From: Methylobacterium planeticum
Lineage (GTDB): Bacteria > Pseudomonadota > Alphaproteobacteria > Rhizobiales > Beijerinckiaceae
Assembly (NCBI RefSeq): GCF_008806345.1
Contig: NZ_VZZJ01000034.1
Location: 1 to 52,231, forward strand
Direction of reading: 5' to 3'
DNA: 52,231 nt
Below, one piece after another: positions 43,272 through 51,177 of the stretch. The notes below the pieces were generated by a model. It did not search any database, was not told the origin of the DNA, and saw only the letters and a program-made list of their open reading frames with translations. How positions within the stretch are numbered: the first letter of the stretch is position 1; each line of letters opens with the position of its first letter. The position numbers and the translations under genes are program-made.

Positions 43272-44253
43272 GGTCGAGGCTCCGGGGATCGGTCTGCGAA
43301 CGCTGCGGCCGGTGCACGAATGAGGCCGGCCGGTCGTCGTGGAGGAGGCTGAGGAGCTCGGGCCGCGCGTAGTGCCCGACCGAGTCCATCATCCGCTTGC
43401 GCTTCGTCACCAGCGCGAGGTCCATGTCGGCGATCAGGATGCCCTCCCCGGCCCCGAGCGGCTCGGCGAGGTGCCGGCCCTCCGGCGACACGATCGCGGT
43501 GCCGTTGCCGCCGCGGCAGGCACCGCGCAGGCGCTCGTCCGGGCAGACCCGCGCGACCTGCTCCTCGGTGAGCCAGCCCGTGGCGTTGACCACGAAGCAG
43601 GCCGCCTCGAGGGCGTGGTGGCGGATCGTCACCTCCATCTGGTCGGCGAAGACCTGGCCGACGAGCGATCCCGGGAACTGCGCCGCGTGGATCTCCTCGT
43701 GGCGCGCCATCAGGGCGTAGCGGGCGAGCGGGTTGTAGTGCTCCCAGCAGGCGAGCGCCCCGACGCGGCCGATCGCGGTCTCCACCACCGTGAGCCCGGC
43801 GCCGTCGCCCTGCCCCCAGACCATGCGCTCGTGATAGGTCGGGGTGATCTTGCGGCGCTTCAGCTTCAGCGCGCCGTCGGCGTCGAAGATCAGCTGCGCA
43901 TTGTAGAGCGAGCCGTGGTCGCGCTCGTTGACGCCGAGCACGATGACGGCGCCGTGGCGGCGCGCGGCGGCGGAGACGGCCTGCGTCACCGGCCCCGGCA
44001 CCGTCACGGCCCGCTCGTAGAGGCGCAGGTGCTCAGGCCCCTGCAGGGCGGGGGGCAGGACGAAGGAGAAGTAGGGGTAGTAGGGCACGAAGGTCTCGGG
44101 GAAGACCAGGAAGCGCGCGCCCTTGCCCGCCGCCTCGTCGATCGCGTTCAGCACGCGCTCCAGGGTGCCCTCCGGCCGGTCGAGGTCCGGGGCGATCTGG
44201 ACGGCGGCGGCGCGCACGATCCGGTTCTCTGACACGATCCGGTTCTCAGACAT
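43159..44253 (-). CDS. nitC: Nit1-type nitrilase
   Basis: A 364-residue nitrilase with the catalytic triad visible: E53 in FPETFVPYYP, K135 in LKRRKITPTYHERM and C169 in ALACWEHYNPLARY. Nitrilases turn a nitrile into an acid and ammonia; in Nit1C bacteria the enzyme is tied to cyanide or cyano-compound nitrogen use. The N-terminus has a tandem in-frame duplication, SENRIVSENRIV. The last 50 residues form a low-complexity tail that overlaps nitD and is probably an extension beyond the family's normal end near GHYARPELLSLL. It follows nitB by 79 bases. Confidence 0.92.
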   Translation of the reverse strand: MSENRIVSENRIVRAAAVQIAPDLDRPEGTLERVLNAIDEAAGKGARFLVFPETFVPYYPYFSFVLPPALQGPEHLRLYERAVTVPGPVTQAVSAAARRHGAVIVLGVNERDHGSLYNAQLIFDADGALKLKRRKITPTYHERMVWGQGDGAGLTVVETAIGRVGALACWEHYNPLARYALMARHEEIHAAQFPGSLVGQVFADQMEVTIRHHALEAACFVVNATGWLTEEQVARVCPDERLRGACRGGNGTAIVSPEGRHLAEPLGAGEGILIADMDLALVTKRKRMMDSVGHYARPELLSLLHDDRPASFVHRPQRSQTDPRSLDHDEPPATDEPAPPSAGRPGPRRDADRAPDQRVAILRG

Positions 44254-44332
44254 GGATGATCCTCCGGCTGTGACGGCGGCCGCGCCGGGCGCGGCCGCCG
44301 GATGCGCGGTCCCGGTTGCGCCCCGGGGCCGG

Positions 44333-44815
44333 TCAGACGGTCCAGGTGTCGATGATCACCGCGTTGTCGCGCTTGTGCAGCAGGATGCAGTCGAGGACGT
44401 CGAGGGGGTTGATCATGCGGATGCCCTCGATGAAGGCGGCCTCGCCATGGCCGTAGAGGGCCTGGGTCGAGAACCGGCAGGCATAGACCTTGCCGCCTTC
44501 GGCCATGAACTTCTCGAGCTGGTTGTTGAAGTTGAGATGCCCCGGGAAGGCCTCGTCGCCGAGCCTCGGGAAGCCGCGCTGCACCCCGAGGGTGATGCCG
44601 GGGCCGTAGAGCAGGATGGAGGTCTCGAAGCCCTTGCGCTGCAGGCGGGTGGCCTGGAGCAGGTTCACGAGGCCGATCGAGCCCTCGAACGCGACGGTGT
44701 GGAAGGTCACCAGCGCCTTCTGGCCCGGCTCGGCCTTCACGTCCTCGAAGACCTTCTCCTCGTAATCGACCAGGACGTCGCCCTTCTTGTGGGGTTCGCG
44801 ATTGACGGCAGGCAT
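44333..44815 (-). CDS. nitB: Nit1C protein of MSMEG_0572/Sll0783 family
   Basis: A 160-residue member of the MSMEG_0572/Sll0783 nitrogen-starvation family. VTFHTVAFEGSIGLVNLLQA and TSILLYGPGITLGVQRGFPR resemble DsrE-like folds; FNNQLEKFMAEGGKVYACRF has the conserved Cys. GGHGEAAF-type and ILLHKRDNAVIIDTW end it. I start at ATG 44815 with AAGGAG at the right spacing; the frame is open further upstream. It is the first gene of the nit cluster, next to the divergent regulator. Its role in cyanide assimilation is established only by genetics of the whole cluster. Confidence 0.9.
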   Translation of the reverse strand: MPAVNREPHKKGDVLVDYEEKVFEDVKAEPGQKALVTFHTVAFEGSIGLVNLLQATRLQRKGFETSILLYGPGITLGVQRGFPRLGDEAFPGHLNFNNQLEKFMAEGGKVYACRFSTQALYGHGEAAFIEGIRMINPLDVLDCILLHKRDNAVIIDTWTV

Positions 44816-44943
44816 GGCTCTCGCTCCTTGGGGGGACTGGATCGCGGCAGCCGGCGCTGCGCGCAGTCGCCTCCCCTCCACGGCAAGCGGCGTGCCAGAA
44901 CCGGGCGATCAATCAGTCGATCAATGCGGCGCCCGGAGATGAG

Positions 44944-45148
44944 TACAATGATCCGATCAATATCGGCGTTGCTGATCCCCGTGTCGTCGGGACGTCGCCC
45001 AGTTGCCGGGCATCCCCTGCCCAGTATACGACCAGGGGCTGCACATTCCGGTGCTTCCGATTGATCGGATTGTATGGAGAGTTCATCGGGCCGCTGCCGG
45101 GTCCGCACGCGGTACGGCGATTGCTAGCCATACAATCGACGATTGATC
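44944..45148. promoter_or_regulatory. Divergent nit promoter region with three TACAAT elements
   Basis: Between nitB and the MocR-type regulator three similar elements occur. TACAATGATCCGATCAAT is at 44944, TACAATCCGATCAATCGG on the minus strand at 45074-45057, and TACAATCGACGATTGATC at 45132. ATCCGATCAAT (44951-44961) recurs inverted at 45060-45070, and GATTGTATGG (45068-45077) recurs inverted at 45129-45138. They are probable binding sites for the regulator and control both directions. Assignment to that protein is an inference. Confidence 0.6.
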
Positions 45149-45175
45149 GCATGGCGGTGGCAGGGCGTGGAACGG

Positions 45176-46615
45176 ATGACTTCGCCGGAGCGGGATGGCC
45201 GACCGGGGGCCCAGGGTGGCGTGGCCGGGCGCTGGACGCCGGACCTGAAGCGGTGGGGCAAGCCGCACTACCTCGCCATCGTGGAGGCCTTGGCGGAGGA
45301 CATCCGGACGGGGCGCCTCACGGCCGGCACGCGCCTGCCGACCCAGCGCGCCCTCGCGGGGGCCCTCGACCTGAACTTCACCACGGTCTCCCGCGGCTAC
45401 GTCGAGGCCCACAGGCGCGGCCTGATCGAGGGGCGCGTCGGCCAGGGGACCTTCGTGGTCGACCCCGCCCGCGCGCCGCGGCCGGCGGCGGTCGCCGGCG
45501 CCCCCCGGACCGGGCCGGTCGACTTCACCATGAACCTGCCCCCCGAGCCCGACGCGCCGGCCCTGCGGGCGCGGATGCAGGCCTCCTTCGCGGAGCTGTC
45601 CGGCAACCTGACCAACCTGCTGCGCTACCAGGGCTTCGGCGGCACGGACGAGGACAAGGAGGCGGCGTTGCGCTGGCTCGGGGGCCGCGGGATCGTCGCC
45701 ACGCGGGAGCGCCTCCTGATCTGCCCGGGGGCGCACAGCGCCCTGTTCAGCGTGCTCGGCCAGGTCGCACGGCCGGGCGACGCCATCTGCGCCGAGCGGA
45801 TCACCTATCCGGGCATCCGCGCCTTGACGGCCCATCTCGGGCTGCGCCTCGTCGACCTGCCCATGGACCGGCACGGGGTCGATCCCGACGCCTTCGCGGC
45901 CGCCTGCACCCGGGTCGCCCCGAAGGCGATCTACCTGAACCCGCTCCTGCAGAACCCCACCACCGCGACCCTGCCCCGGGGCCGGCGCGAGGCCATCATC
46001 GCGGTGGCGCGGCGCTACGCCGTCAGCATCATCGAGGACGACGCCTACGCGCGCATCTGCCCGACGCCGCCGCCGAGCTTCGCGGAGCTCGCGCCGGAGA
46101 TCACCCACTACGTGGCGGGCCTCGCCAAGTGCCTCGGCGCCGGGCTCCGCCTCGCCTTCCTGGTCGCCCCGAGCGCCCGGACGGCCCTGCCCCTCGGCGC
46201 CGCCCTGCGGGCCGCCACCGTCATGGCCTCGCCGATCTCGACGGCGCTGGCGACGCGCTGGATCACGGACGGCACCGCGGAGGCCATCCTGCAATTCGTC
46301 CGCGAGGAATCGGCCGCGCGCCAGCGCATCGCGGCCGCGCTGCTTCCGCCCGAGACCTACACCGCCGACCCGCACGGCTTCCACGTCTGGATCACCCTGC
46401 CGGAGGGCTGGACGCGCTCGGCCTTCGCCAGCCAGGGCCGGTCGGCCGGGCTCGGCGTCGTCGGCAGCGATCCCTTCTGCGTGGCGGGGACGCCGCCGGA
46501 GGCGGTGCGCCTCTGCCTCGGCGGTCCCTCGACCCGGCAGCAGATCGCGCACGGGCTGGACATGCTGGCCCACGCCCTCGAGGGCTCGCCGGCCCTCGCC
46601 TCGACCTATATCTGA
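45176..46615 (+). CDS. MocR-type GntR/aminotransferase regulator
   Basis: A 479-residue regulator. The N-terminal GntR winged helix is YLAIVEALAEDIRTGRLTAG then LPTQRALAGALDLNFTTVSR. The rest is a class I aminotransferase-like domain with NPLLQNPT, the aspartate in IIEDDAYARI and the PLP-binding K318 in VAGLAKCLGAGLRL. Such MocR proteins bind PLP and act as activators or repressors, usually of genes for amines or amino acids. It is divergent from the nit cluster with putative operators in between, so it is a candidate regulator of it in place of the sigma-54 activator NitA known in Pseudomonas. I start at ATG 45176 with GGAACGG before it. Confidence 0.88.
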   Translation: MTSPERDGRPGAQGGVAGRWTPDLKRWGKPHYLAIVEALAEDIRTGRLTAGTRLPTQRALAGALDLNFTTVSRGYVEAHRRGLIEGRVGQGTFVVDPARAPRPAAVAGAPRTGPVDFTMNLPPEPDAPALRARMQASFAELSGNLTNLLRYQGFGGTDEDKEAALRWLGGRGIVATRERLLICPGAHSALFSVLGQVARPGDAICAERITYPGIRALTAHLGLRLVDLPMDRHGVDPDAFAAACTRVAPKAIYLNPLLQNPTTATLPRGRREAIIAVARRYAVSIIEDDAYARICPTPPPSFAELAPEITHYVAGLAKCLGAGLRLAFLVAPSARTALPLGAALRAATVMASPISTALATRWITDGTAEAILQFVREESAARQRIAAALLPPETYTADPHGFHVWITLPEGWTRSAFASQGRSAGLGVVGSDPFCVAGTPPEAVRLCLGGPSTRQQIAHGLDMLAHALEGSPALASTYI

Positions 46616-46769
46616 CGGCCCCGCCGGAGGGTCGGGGATCGGGCGGCCGCCGCGCGGGCGCCTCGCTCGGCCCTCGGCTCGTCCTGTTGAATGGCCGTAA
46701 CGTTCGTTATAGAGAACACGCGACCGGGCTGCCCGCGGCGGGCGGGTTCGTGGCGGCGGAGTGTTCGAG

Positions 46770-47933
46770 ATGGCGGATCGGAAGGCGGCCCAGACGATTG
46801 CGGCGGCGCACGGCGTGGCACAGGACGCGGCGTTCGGAGCCGTCATTCCGCCCATCCACCTGTCGACGACCTTCCAGTTCCCGGGCTTCGAGAGGGCCGG
46901 ACCTTACGATTATTCCCGGCTCGGCAACCCGACCCGCGACCAGGTCGCGGACACGATCGCGAAGCTCGAGGGCGGCGCCCGCGCCGTCATGCTGGCGAGC
47001 GGCATGGCGGCCCTCGACCTCGCCCTGTCGAGCCTGCTTCCGGGCGACCTCCTGCTCGCCCCCCACGATTGCTACGGCGGCACGCACCGCCTGCTCAGCC
47101 TGCGCAGCGCGCGGGGCCATTACCGCGTCGCCTTCGTCGACCAGACCGACCGGGAGGCGCTTTCCGCCGCCTTCGCCGGGAAGCCGAAGCTGGTCCTCAC
47201 CGAGACGCCCAGCAACCCGCTGATGCGGGTCGTGGACATCCGCGACATGGCGGAGCGCGCCCGGGCCGTGGGGGCGCGGCTCGTCGTCGACAACACCTTC
47301 CTGTCGCCGGCGCTGCAGCAGCCGATCGCCCTCGGGGCCGATCTCGTCGTGCACTCGACGACGAAGTATCTCAACGGCCATTCCGACGTGATCGGCGGCG
47401 CCGTGGTGGCGGCCGAGGCCGCCCTGGGCGAGGAGCTCGCGGCCTGGGCCAACACGATCGGCGTCACCGGATCGCCCTTCGACGCCTACCTGACCCTGCG
47501 CGGCATCCGCACGCTCTTCGTCCGGATCGAGCGCCAGGAACGGAATGCCGCGGCGGTCGCCGCCTGCCTCGCCGCCCATCCCCGCGTGGGGCGCGTGTAC
47601 TATCCGGGGCTGGCGACGCATCCGGGACACGAGACCGCCAAGGCCCAGCAGAGCGGTTTCGGCGCGATGCTGAGCTTCGAGCTCACCGGGGGCCGCGAGG
47701 CGGTGCGCGCCCTCGTCGAGGCGCTGCAGGTCTTCACGCTGGCCGAGTCGCTCGGCGGGGTCGAGAGCCTGATCGCGCACCCGGCGACGATGACCCACGC
47801 CGCCATGGACCCGGCGGCCCGCGCGACGGCCGGGATCACGGACGGGCTCCTGCGCCTGTCCATCGGGCTGGAGGCCGAGGACGACCTCCTGCGCGACCTC
47901 GGGCGGGGCCTCGACGCGGTCGCGCGCCGATGA
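46770..47933 (+). CDS. metB: Cystathionine gamma-synthase-type transsulfuration enzyme
   Basis: A 387-residue PLP enzyme of the Cys/Met metabolism family. IPPIHLSTTFQFPGFERAGP and YSRLGNPTRDQVADTIAKLE are the substrate and tetramer contacts, VMLASGMAALDLAL precedes the PLP phosphate site, and K199 in HSTTKYLNGHSDVIGGAVVA is the PLP lysine. SLGGVESLIAHPATMTHAAM is the family's final signature. Sequence alone does not separate cystathionine gamma-synthase from beta-lyase or gamma-lyase; metB is the best general name. I start at ATG 46770, with GGAG nine bases upstream; a second ATG lies nine bases before. Its stop lies inside a 20-bp repeat. Confidence 0.85.
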   Translation: MADRKAAQTIAAAHGVAQDAAFGAVIPPIHLSTTFQFPGFERAGPYDYSRLGNPTRDQVADTIAKLEGGARAVMLASGMAALDLALSSLLPGDLLLAPHDCYGGTHRLLSLRSARGHYRVAFVDQTDREALSAAFAGKPKLVLTETPSNPLMRVVDIRDMAERARAVGARLVVDNTFLSPALQQPIALGADLVVHSTTKYLNGHSDVIGGAVVAAEAALGEELAAWANTIGVTGSPFDAYLTLRGIRTLFVRIERQERNAAAVAACLAAHPRVGRVYYPGLATHPGHETAKAQQSGFGAMLSFELTGGREAVRALVEALQVFTLAESLGGVESLIAHPATMTHAAMDPAARATAGITDGLLRLSIGLEAEDDLLRDLGRGLDAVARR

Positions 47934-47980
47934 TCGCGGTCGCGCGCCGATGATCGCGGTACCGCGCCGATGATCGCGGA
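47921..47980 (+). repeat. 20-bp tandem repeat, three copies
   Basis: CGCGCGCCGATGATCGCGGT repeats three times; the first copy contains the metB-like gene's last codons and stop. The third copy differs in three bases. Gene-end slippage is the simplest reading. Confidence 0.85.
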
Positions 47981-48049
47981 GCCGGGTCTGCCTGCGGCGC
48001 ATCGCTGACCGCCATCGCGCGTTAGCCCTGACGAAGAAGAGGAGCCCGC

Positions 48050-48451
48050 ATGTCCGAGCCGTCCTACGCCGCGCAGTCGCCCATCGGCGTGGCCATGAGA
48101 AGCCGGTGCCCGCGCTGCGGGCGCGGCCACCTGTTCAGCGGCTTCCTCAAGCTCGCGCCGCGCTGCGACGTCTGCGGCCTCGACTTCGCGTTCGCCGACC
48201 CGGCGGACGGCCCGGCCTTCTTCGTGATGATGACGGCCGCCGTGCCGGCCACCGCCTTCGGGATCTGGCTCGAGCTGACCTACGAGCCGTCCCTGTGGGT
48301 GCACGCGGTCACGACCCTGCCGATCGTGCTGATCGCCTGCACGCTGCCCCTGCGGTTCTTCAAGGGCTGGCTCGTCGCGGAGCAGTACGTCCGCAAGGCC
48401 GAGGAAGGGAAGATCGCCCGGCCGCAGGCATCGGCGCGCGACCGGACCTAG
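48050..48451 (+). CDS. DUF983 family membrane protein
   Basis: A 133-residue DUF983 protein. CPRCGRGHLFSGFLKLAPRC and CDVCGLDFAFADPADGPAFF hold the four-cysteine zinc ribbon that marks the family, then two transmembrane helices (FVMMTAAVPATAFGIWLEL and ALWV-like TTLPIVLIACTLPLRFFK). It should be an inner-membrane protein with cytoplasmic ends. Its function is unknown. GAGGAG lies before ATG 48050. Confidence 0.88.
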   Translation: MSEPSYAAQSPIGVAMRSRCPRCGRGHLFSGFLKLAPRCDVCGLDFAFADPADGPAFFVMMTAAVPATAFGIWLELTYEPSLWVHAVTTLPIVLIACTLPLRFFKGWLVAEQYVRKAEEGKIARPQASARDRT

Positions 48452-48532
48452 GCGGGCGCGGCGCCTCCGGGCGCGGCACCGTCCGGCGTTTTCGTGCTAG
48501 GCTCCTCGGCGTGTTGCTCAGGAGGCAGGCCG

Positions 48533-48772
48533 ATGCTTCGCGTCACCACGATCGCCCTCGCCCTGACGGGCCTGACGGCCGCCGGCCCCGCGCACCGCCA
48601 GCCCACCCCCGCCACCCTGCCGCCGCAGCCCGGATCCGCGGATCCGGCGGCCGCGGGCGCGCGGACGGGCGGGGACGCGCAGGATCGGACCCGGAAGGCC
48701 ACGGACGCGCGCACCAAGGCTTGGGACGCGAAGATGAAGAAGACGATGGGCGGCGTCTGCGGGGGCTGCTGA
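48533..48772 (+). CDS. Small exported GVCxGC-tail protein (paralogue)
   Basis: A 79-residue exported protein with a signal peptide (LRVTTIALALTGLTAAGPAH) and a charged linker. Its tail, TKAWDAKMKKTMGGVCGGC, nearly equals that of the 34846 gene product (DKAWDGRMKRTMSGVCRGC). An AGGAGG sits at good spacing from ATG 48533. The tail cysteines end in CxGC, so a metal or thiol role is plausible but unproven. Confidence 0.72.
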   Translation: MLRVTTIALALTGLTAAGPAHRQPTPATLPPQPGSADPAAAGARTGGDAQDRTRKATDARTKAWDAKMKKTMGGVCGGC

Positions 48773-48955
48773 GCCCCGGCCGGCGCCCTCCCCCGCCCCG
48801 GCACCCGCCCGCGCCGCCCTGCGGCATCCGGAGCCGGCTCCTCGCGATCGAACATCCGGGTCCGGCCGCCGGCGCCGGCTGCCATGGACGGGCGCTGATC
48901 TGTCTTGCCTCAGAACAAGGGCCCTCGTAGGAGAGATGGCCGATAGTATCCGCGC

Positions 48956-48977
48956 TTTAGAATTGAGTAATTCAAAA
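48956..48977. promoter_or_regulatory. AT-rich inverted repeat upstream of hemP
   Basis: TTTAGAATT-GAGT-AATTCAAAA, one mismatch, is located 34 bases before hemP in a short AT-rich stretch. Its shape fits an iron-responsive operator (Irr ICE box or Fur-like), as expected for a heme uptake operon. The regulator is not identified. Confidence 0.5.
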
Positions 48978-49011
48978 GTGCGGTCTTTCCAAAGTCTGCA
49001 CTCTGTCGAAG

Positions 49012-49221
49012 ATGGAATCCGAGGCTGAAGTTGCATGCGCGGACCCACATGCTATCCCAGGTGACCCACATGCTATCCCAGGTGATCAAAGTGCCGAGCC
49101 GGGCGTCGTGATCAGCGCGACAGCTCTGACGAAGGGCCAGCGCGCGGCGATCCGTCTCCACGCGGGGGAGCGCGACCGGCTTCGGGTCACCGCCAACGAC
49201 AAGCCGGTCCTCACGAAATGA
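49012..49221 (+). CDS. hemP: Hemin uptake protein HemP
   Basis: A 69-residue protein. Its C-terminal 38 residues match HemP: VVISATALTKGQRAAIRLHA and DRLRVTANDKPVLTK, the usual LRxTxNxKxxLTK end. The N-terminal part is an unrelated extension with DPHAIPGDPHAIPGD from a 21-bp perfect tandem duplication at 49042-49083, so the functional start may be later. It is the first gene of the hemP-hmuTUV operon and its stop overlaps the hmuT start. In other bacteria HemP is needed for the expression or function of heme uptake; the mechanism varies. Confidence 0.8.
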   Translation: MESEAEVACADPHAIPGDPHAIPGDQSAEPGVVISATALTKGQRAAIRLHAGERDRLRVTANDKPVLTK

Positions 49222-50108
49222 CGCACGATCCCGTCCCTGCCCGCTGGACCCGCCGGGCGCTCCTGGCCGGCGCCCTCGGCCTCGCGGCCCTCCCCGGCTC
49301 CCCGCGGGCGGCCGCCCAGGCCTCGCGCATCGCCGCGCTCGGGGGCGCCGTCACCGAGATCCTCTACCGGCTCGGGGCCGCCGACCGGATCGTGGCGGTC
49401 GATACGACGAGCGTCTACCCGGCCGAGGTCCTGCGCGAGAAGCCGAATGTCGGGTATCTGCGGGCCCTGTCGGCCGAGGGGCTGCTCTCGGCCGGGCCGG
49501 ACCTGGTGATCGCCGCCGAGGGCGCGGGGCCGTCGGACGTGCTGAGCCTGGTGCGCGAGGCCGGCGTGCCGGTCTCCATCGTGAAGGAGCCGCCGACCCC
49601 CGAGGGCGTCCTCGACAAGATCCTGGCGGTCGGGCGCCTCGCCGGCCTCAAGGGGCAGGCCGAGGCGCTCGCCCGGGAGGTCGGGGCGCAGTTCGCCGGG
49701 CTGAGCCGGCAGCGCGCCCGCATCACCCGCCCGGCCAGGGCCCTGGTGGTGCTGTCCCTGGCGAACGGGCGCGTCATGGTGGGCGGCCGCGGCAGCACGG
49801 CGGACGGCATCCTGGCGCTGGCGGGGATCGACAACGCCGCGGCCGGCATCGAGGGGTTCAAGCCGATCACCGACGAGGCGATCCTCGCCGCCGCCCCGGA
49901 CGCCGTGGTGCTGATGCGCAACGGCGCCGAGGCCCCGACCCCGGAGACGACCTTTACGCCCGGCACCGCCCTCGGCCAGACGCCGGCCGCCGCGAAGCGC
50001 GCCCTCGTGACGATGGACGGCCTCTACCTCCTGGGCTTCGGCCCGCGCACCCCCGACGCCGCGAGGGACCTGATGCGGGCGGTCTATCCCGACCTCATCC
50101 GTGGGTGA
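49218..50108 (+). CDS. hmuT: Heme ABC transporter substrate-binding protein
   Basis: A 296-residue periplasmic binding protein. RWTRRALLAGALGLAALPGS is a twin-arginine signal. The mature part is a TroA-like fold with RIAALGGAVTEILYRLGAAD, AVDTTSVYPAEVLREKPNVG and SAEGLLSAGPDLVIAAEGAG, then GRGSTADGILALAGIDNAAA, all typical of HmuT. The conserved Tyr of EILYRLG lies in the binding cleft. It would deliver heme to HmuUV. Its ATG overlaps the hemP stop as ATGA and its end overlaps hmuU. Confidence 0.92.
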   Translation: MTHDPVPARWTRRALLAGALGLAALPGSPRAAAQASRIAALGGAVTEILYRLGAADRIVAVDTTSVYPAEVLREKPNVGYLRALSAEGLLSAGPDLVIAAEGAGPSDVLSLVREAGVPVSIVKEPPTPEGVLDKILAVGRLAGLKGQAEALAREVGAQFAGLSRQRARITRPARALVVLSLANGRVMVGGRGSTADGILALAGIDNAAAGIEGFKPITDEAILAAAPDAVVLMRNGAEAPTPETTFTPGTALGQTPAAAKRALVTMDGLYLLGFGPRTPDAARDLMRAVYPDLIRG

Positions 50109-51177
50109 GGCGCCGGGGCGGGTCCGGCCGGCGGCCGCGCGGCGCCGGGGCGCCCTGGTCCTGGCCGGCCTCGCGGCCCTGGTCATCGCCGTCGCCCTCC
50201 TCTCCGTCGGGGTCGGGGCCATCCGCATCGCCCCGTCCCGGATCCTCGACTTGCTGGTGCGGGGCGGGAGCGACCCCGCCCTCGCGCGCGACGCCCTCGT
50301 CATCCTCAACATCCGCCTGCCGCGGACCCTGCTCGGTTTCCTGGTCGGGGCCGGGCTCGCGGTCTCGGGGGCGCTGATGCAGGGGCTCTTCCGCAACCCC
50401 CTGGCAGATCCGGCGCTGGTCGGCGTCTCCGCCGGGGCCGGGCTCGCGGCGGCCGTCGTCATCGTGCTGGGAGACCGGCTCCTCCAGGCGCTCGGCCTGC
50501 CCGGCCCGCTCCCCTACGCGGTGCTGCCCGCGGCGGCCTTCCTCGGCGGGCTCGCGGCGACGCTCGGCCTCTCCCTCGTGGCGACCCGCGCGGGCCGGAC
50601 CTCGGTCGCCACGATGCTGCTCGCCGGCATCGCCCTCGGGGCGTTGACGGGCGCCATGACGGGGCTCCTCGTCTACGCCAGCGACGACCGGCAATTGCGC
50701 GACCTCACCTTCTGGTCGCTGGGGAGCCTCGGCGGCGCGAGCTGGGCCAAGGTGGCAGCCACCGCCCCGGCGATCCTCCCGGTCCTCGTCGCCGTCCCGT
50801 TCCTCGGCCGCGGCCTCAACGCCCTGGTGCTCGGGGAGGCGGAGGCCTTCCACCTCGGCATCCCGGTGGAGCGCCTCAAGCGCACGGCCATCCTGCTCGT
50901 CGCCGTCGCCGTCGGGGCGAGCGTCGCGGCGGCGGGCGTCATCGGCTTCATCGGCCTCGTGGTGCCGCACGCCCTGCGCCTGCTCATCGGCCCGGAGCAT
51001 CGCCGGCTCCTGCCGGCGAGCGCCCTCCTGGGCGGCGCGCTCCTGGTCCTGGCGGATGTCGCGGCCCGCCTCGTCGTGGCGCCGGCCGAGCTCCCGATCG
51101 GGATCGTCACCGCCCTCGTCGGCGCCCCGGTCTTCCTCTGGCTGCTGCTCGCCGGGACCCGGGGCATCGATGTCTGA
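50101..51177 (+). CDS. hmuU: Heme ABC transporter permease
   Basis: A 358-residue FecCD-type permease with about nine to ten membrane helices. NIRLPRTLLGFLVGAGLAVS and MQGLFRNPLADPALVGVSAG are the family's FecCD signatures, and GFIGLVVPHALRLLIGPEHR the characteristic C-terminal motif that contacts the ATPase. The start is GTG 50101, overlapping hmuT's stop by eight bases. It would carry heme across the inner membrane with HmuV. Confidence 0.93.
   Translation: MGEAPGRVRPAAARRRGALVLAGLAALVIAVALLSVGVGAIRIAPSRILDLLVRGGSDPALARDALVILNIRLPRTLLGFLVGAGLAVSGALMQGLFRNPLADPALVGVSAGAGLAAAVVIVLGDRLLQALGLPGPLPYAVLPAAAFLGGLAATLGLSLVATRAGRTSVATMLLAGIALGALTGAMTGLLVYASDDRQLRDLTFWSLGSLGGASWAKVAATAPAILPVLVAVPFLGRGLNALVLGEAEAFHLGIPVERLKRTAILLVAVAVGASVAAAGVIGFIGLVVPHALRLLIGPEHRRLLPASALLGGALLVLADVAARLVVAPAELPIGIVTALVGAPVFLWLLLAGTRGIDV

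Noticed and set aside
46616..46769. SAM riboswitch before the metB-like gene
   Set aside because: I could not find the conserved pseudoknot pieces of a SAM-II-type element in this short G+C-rich leader.
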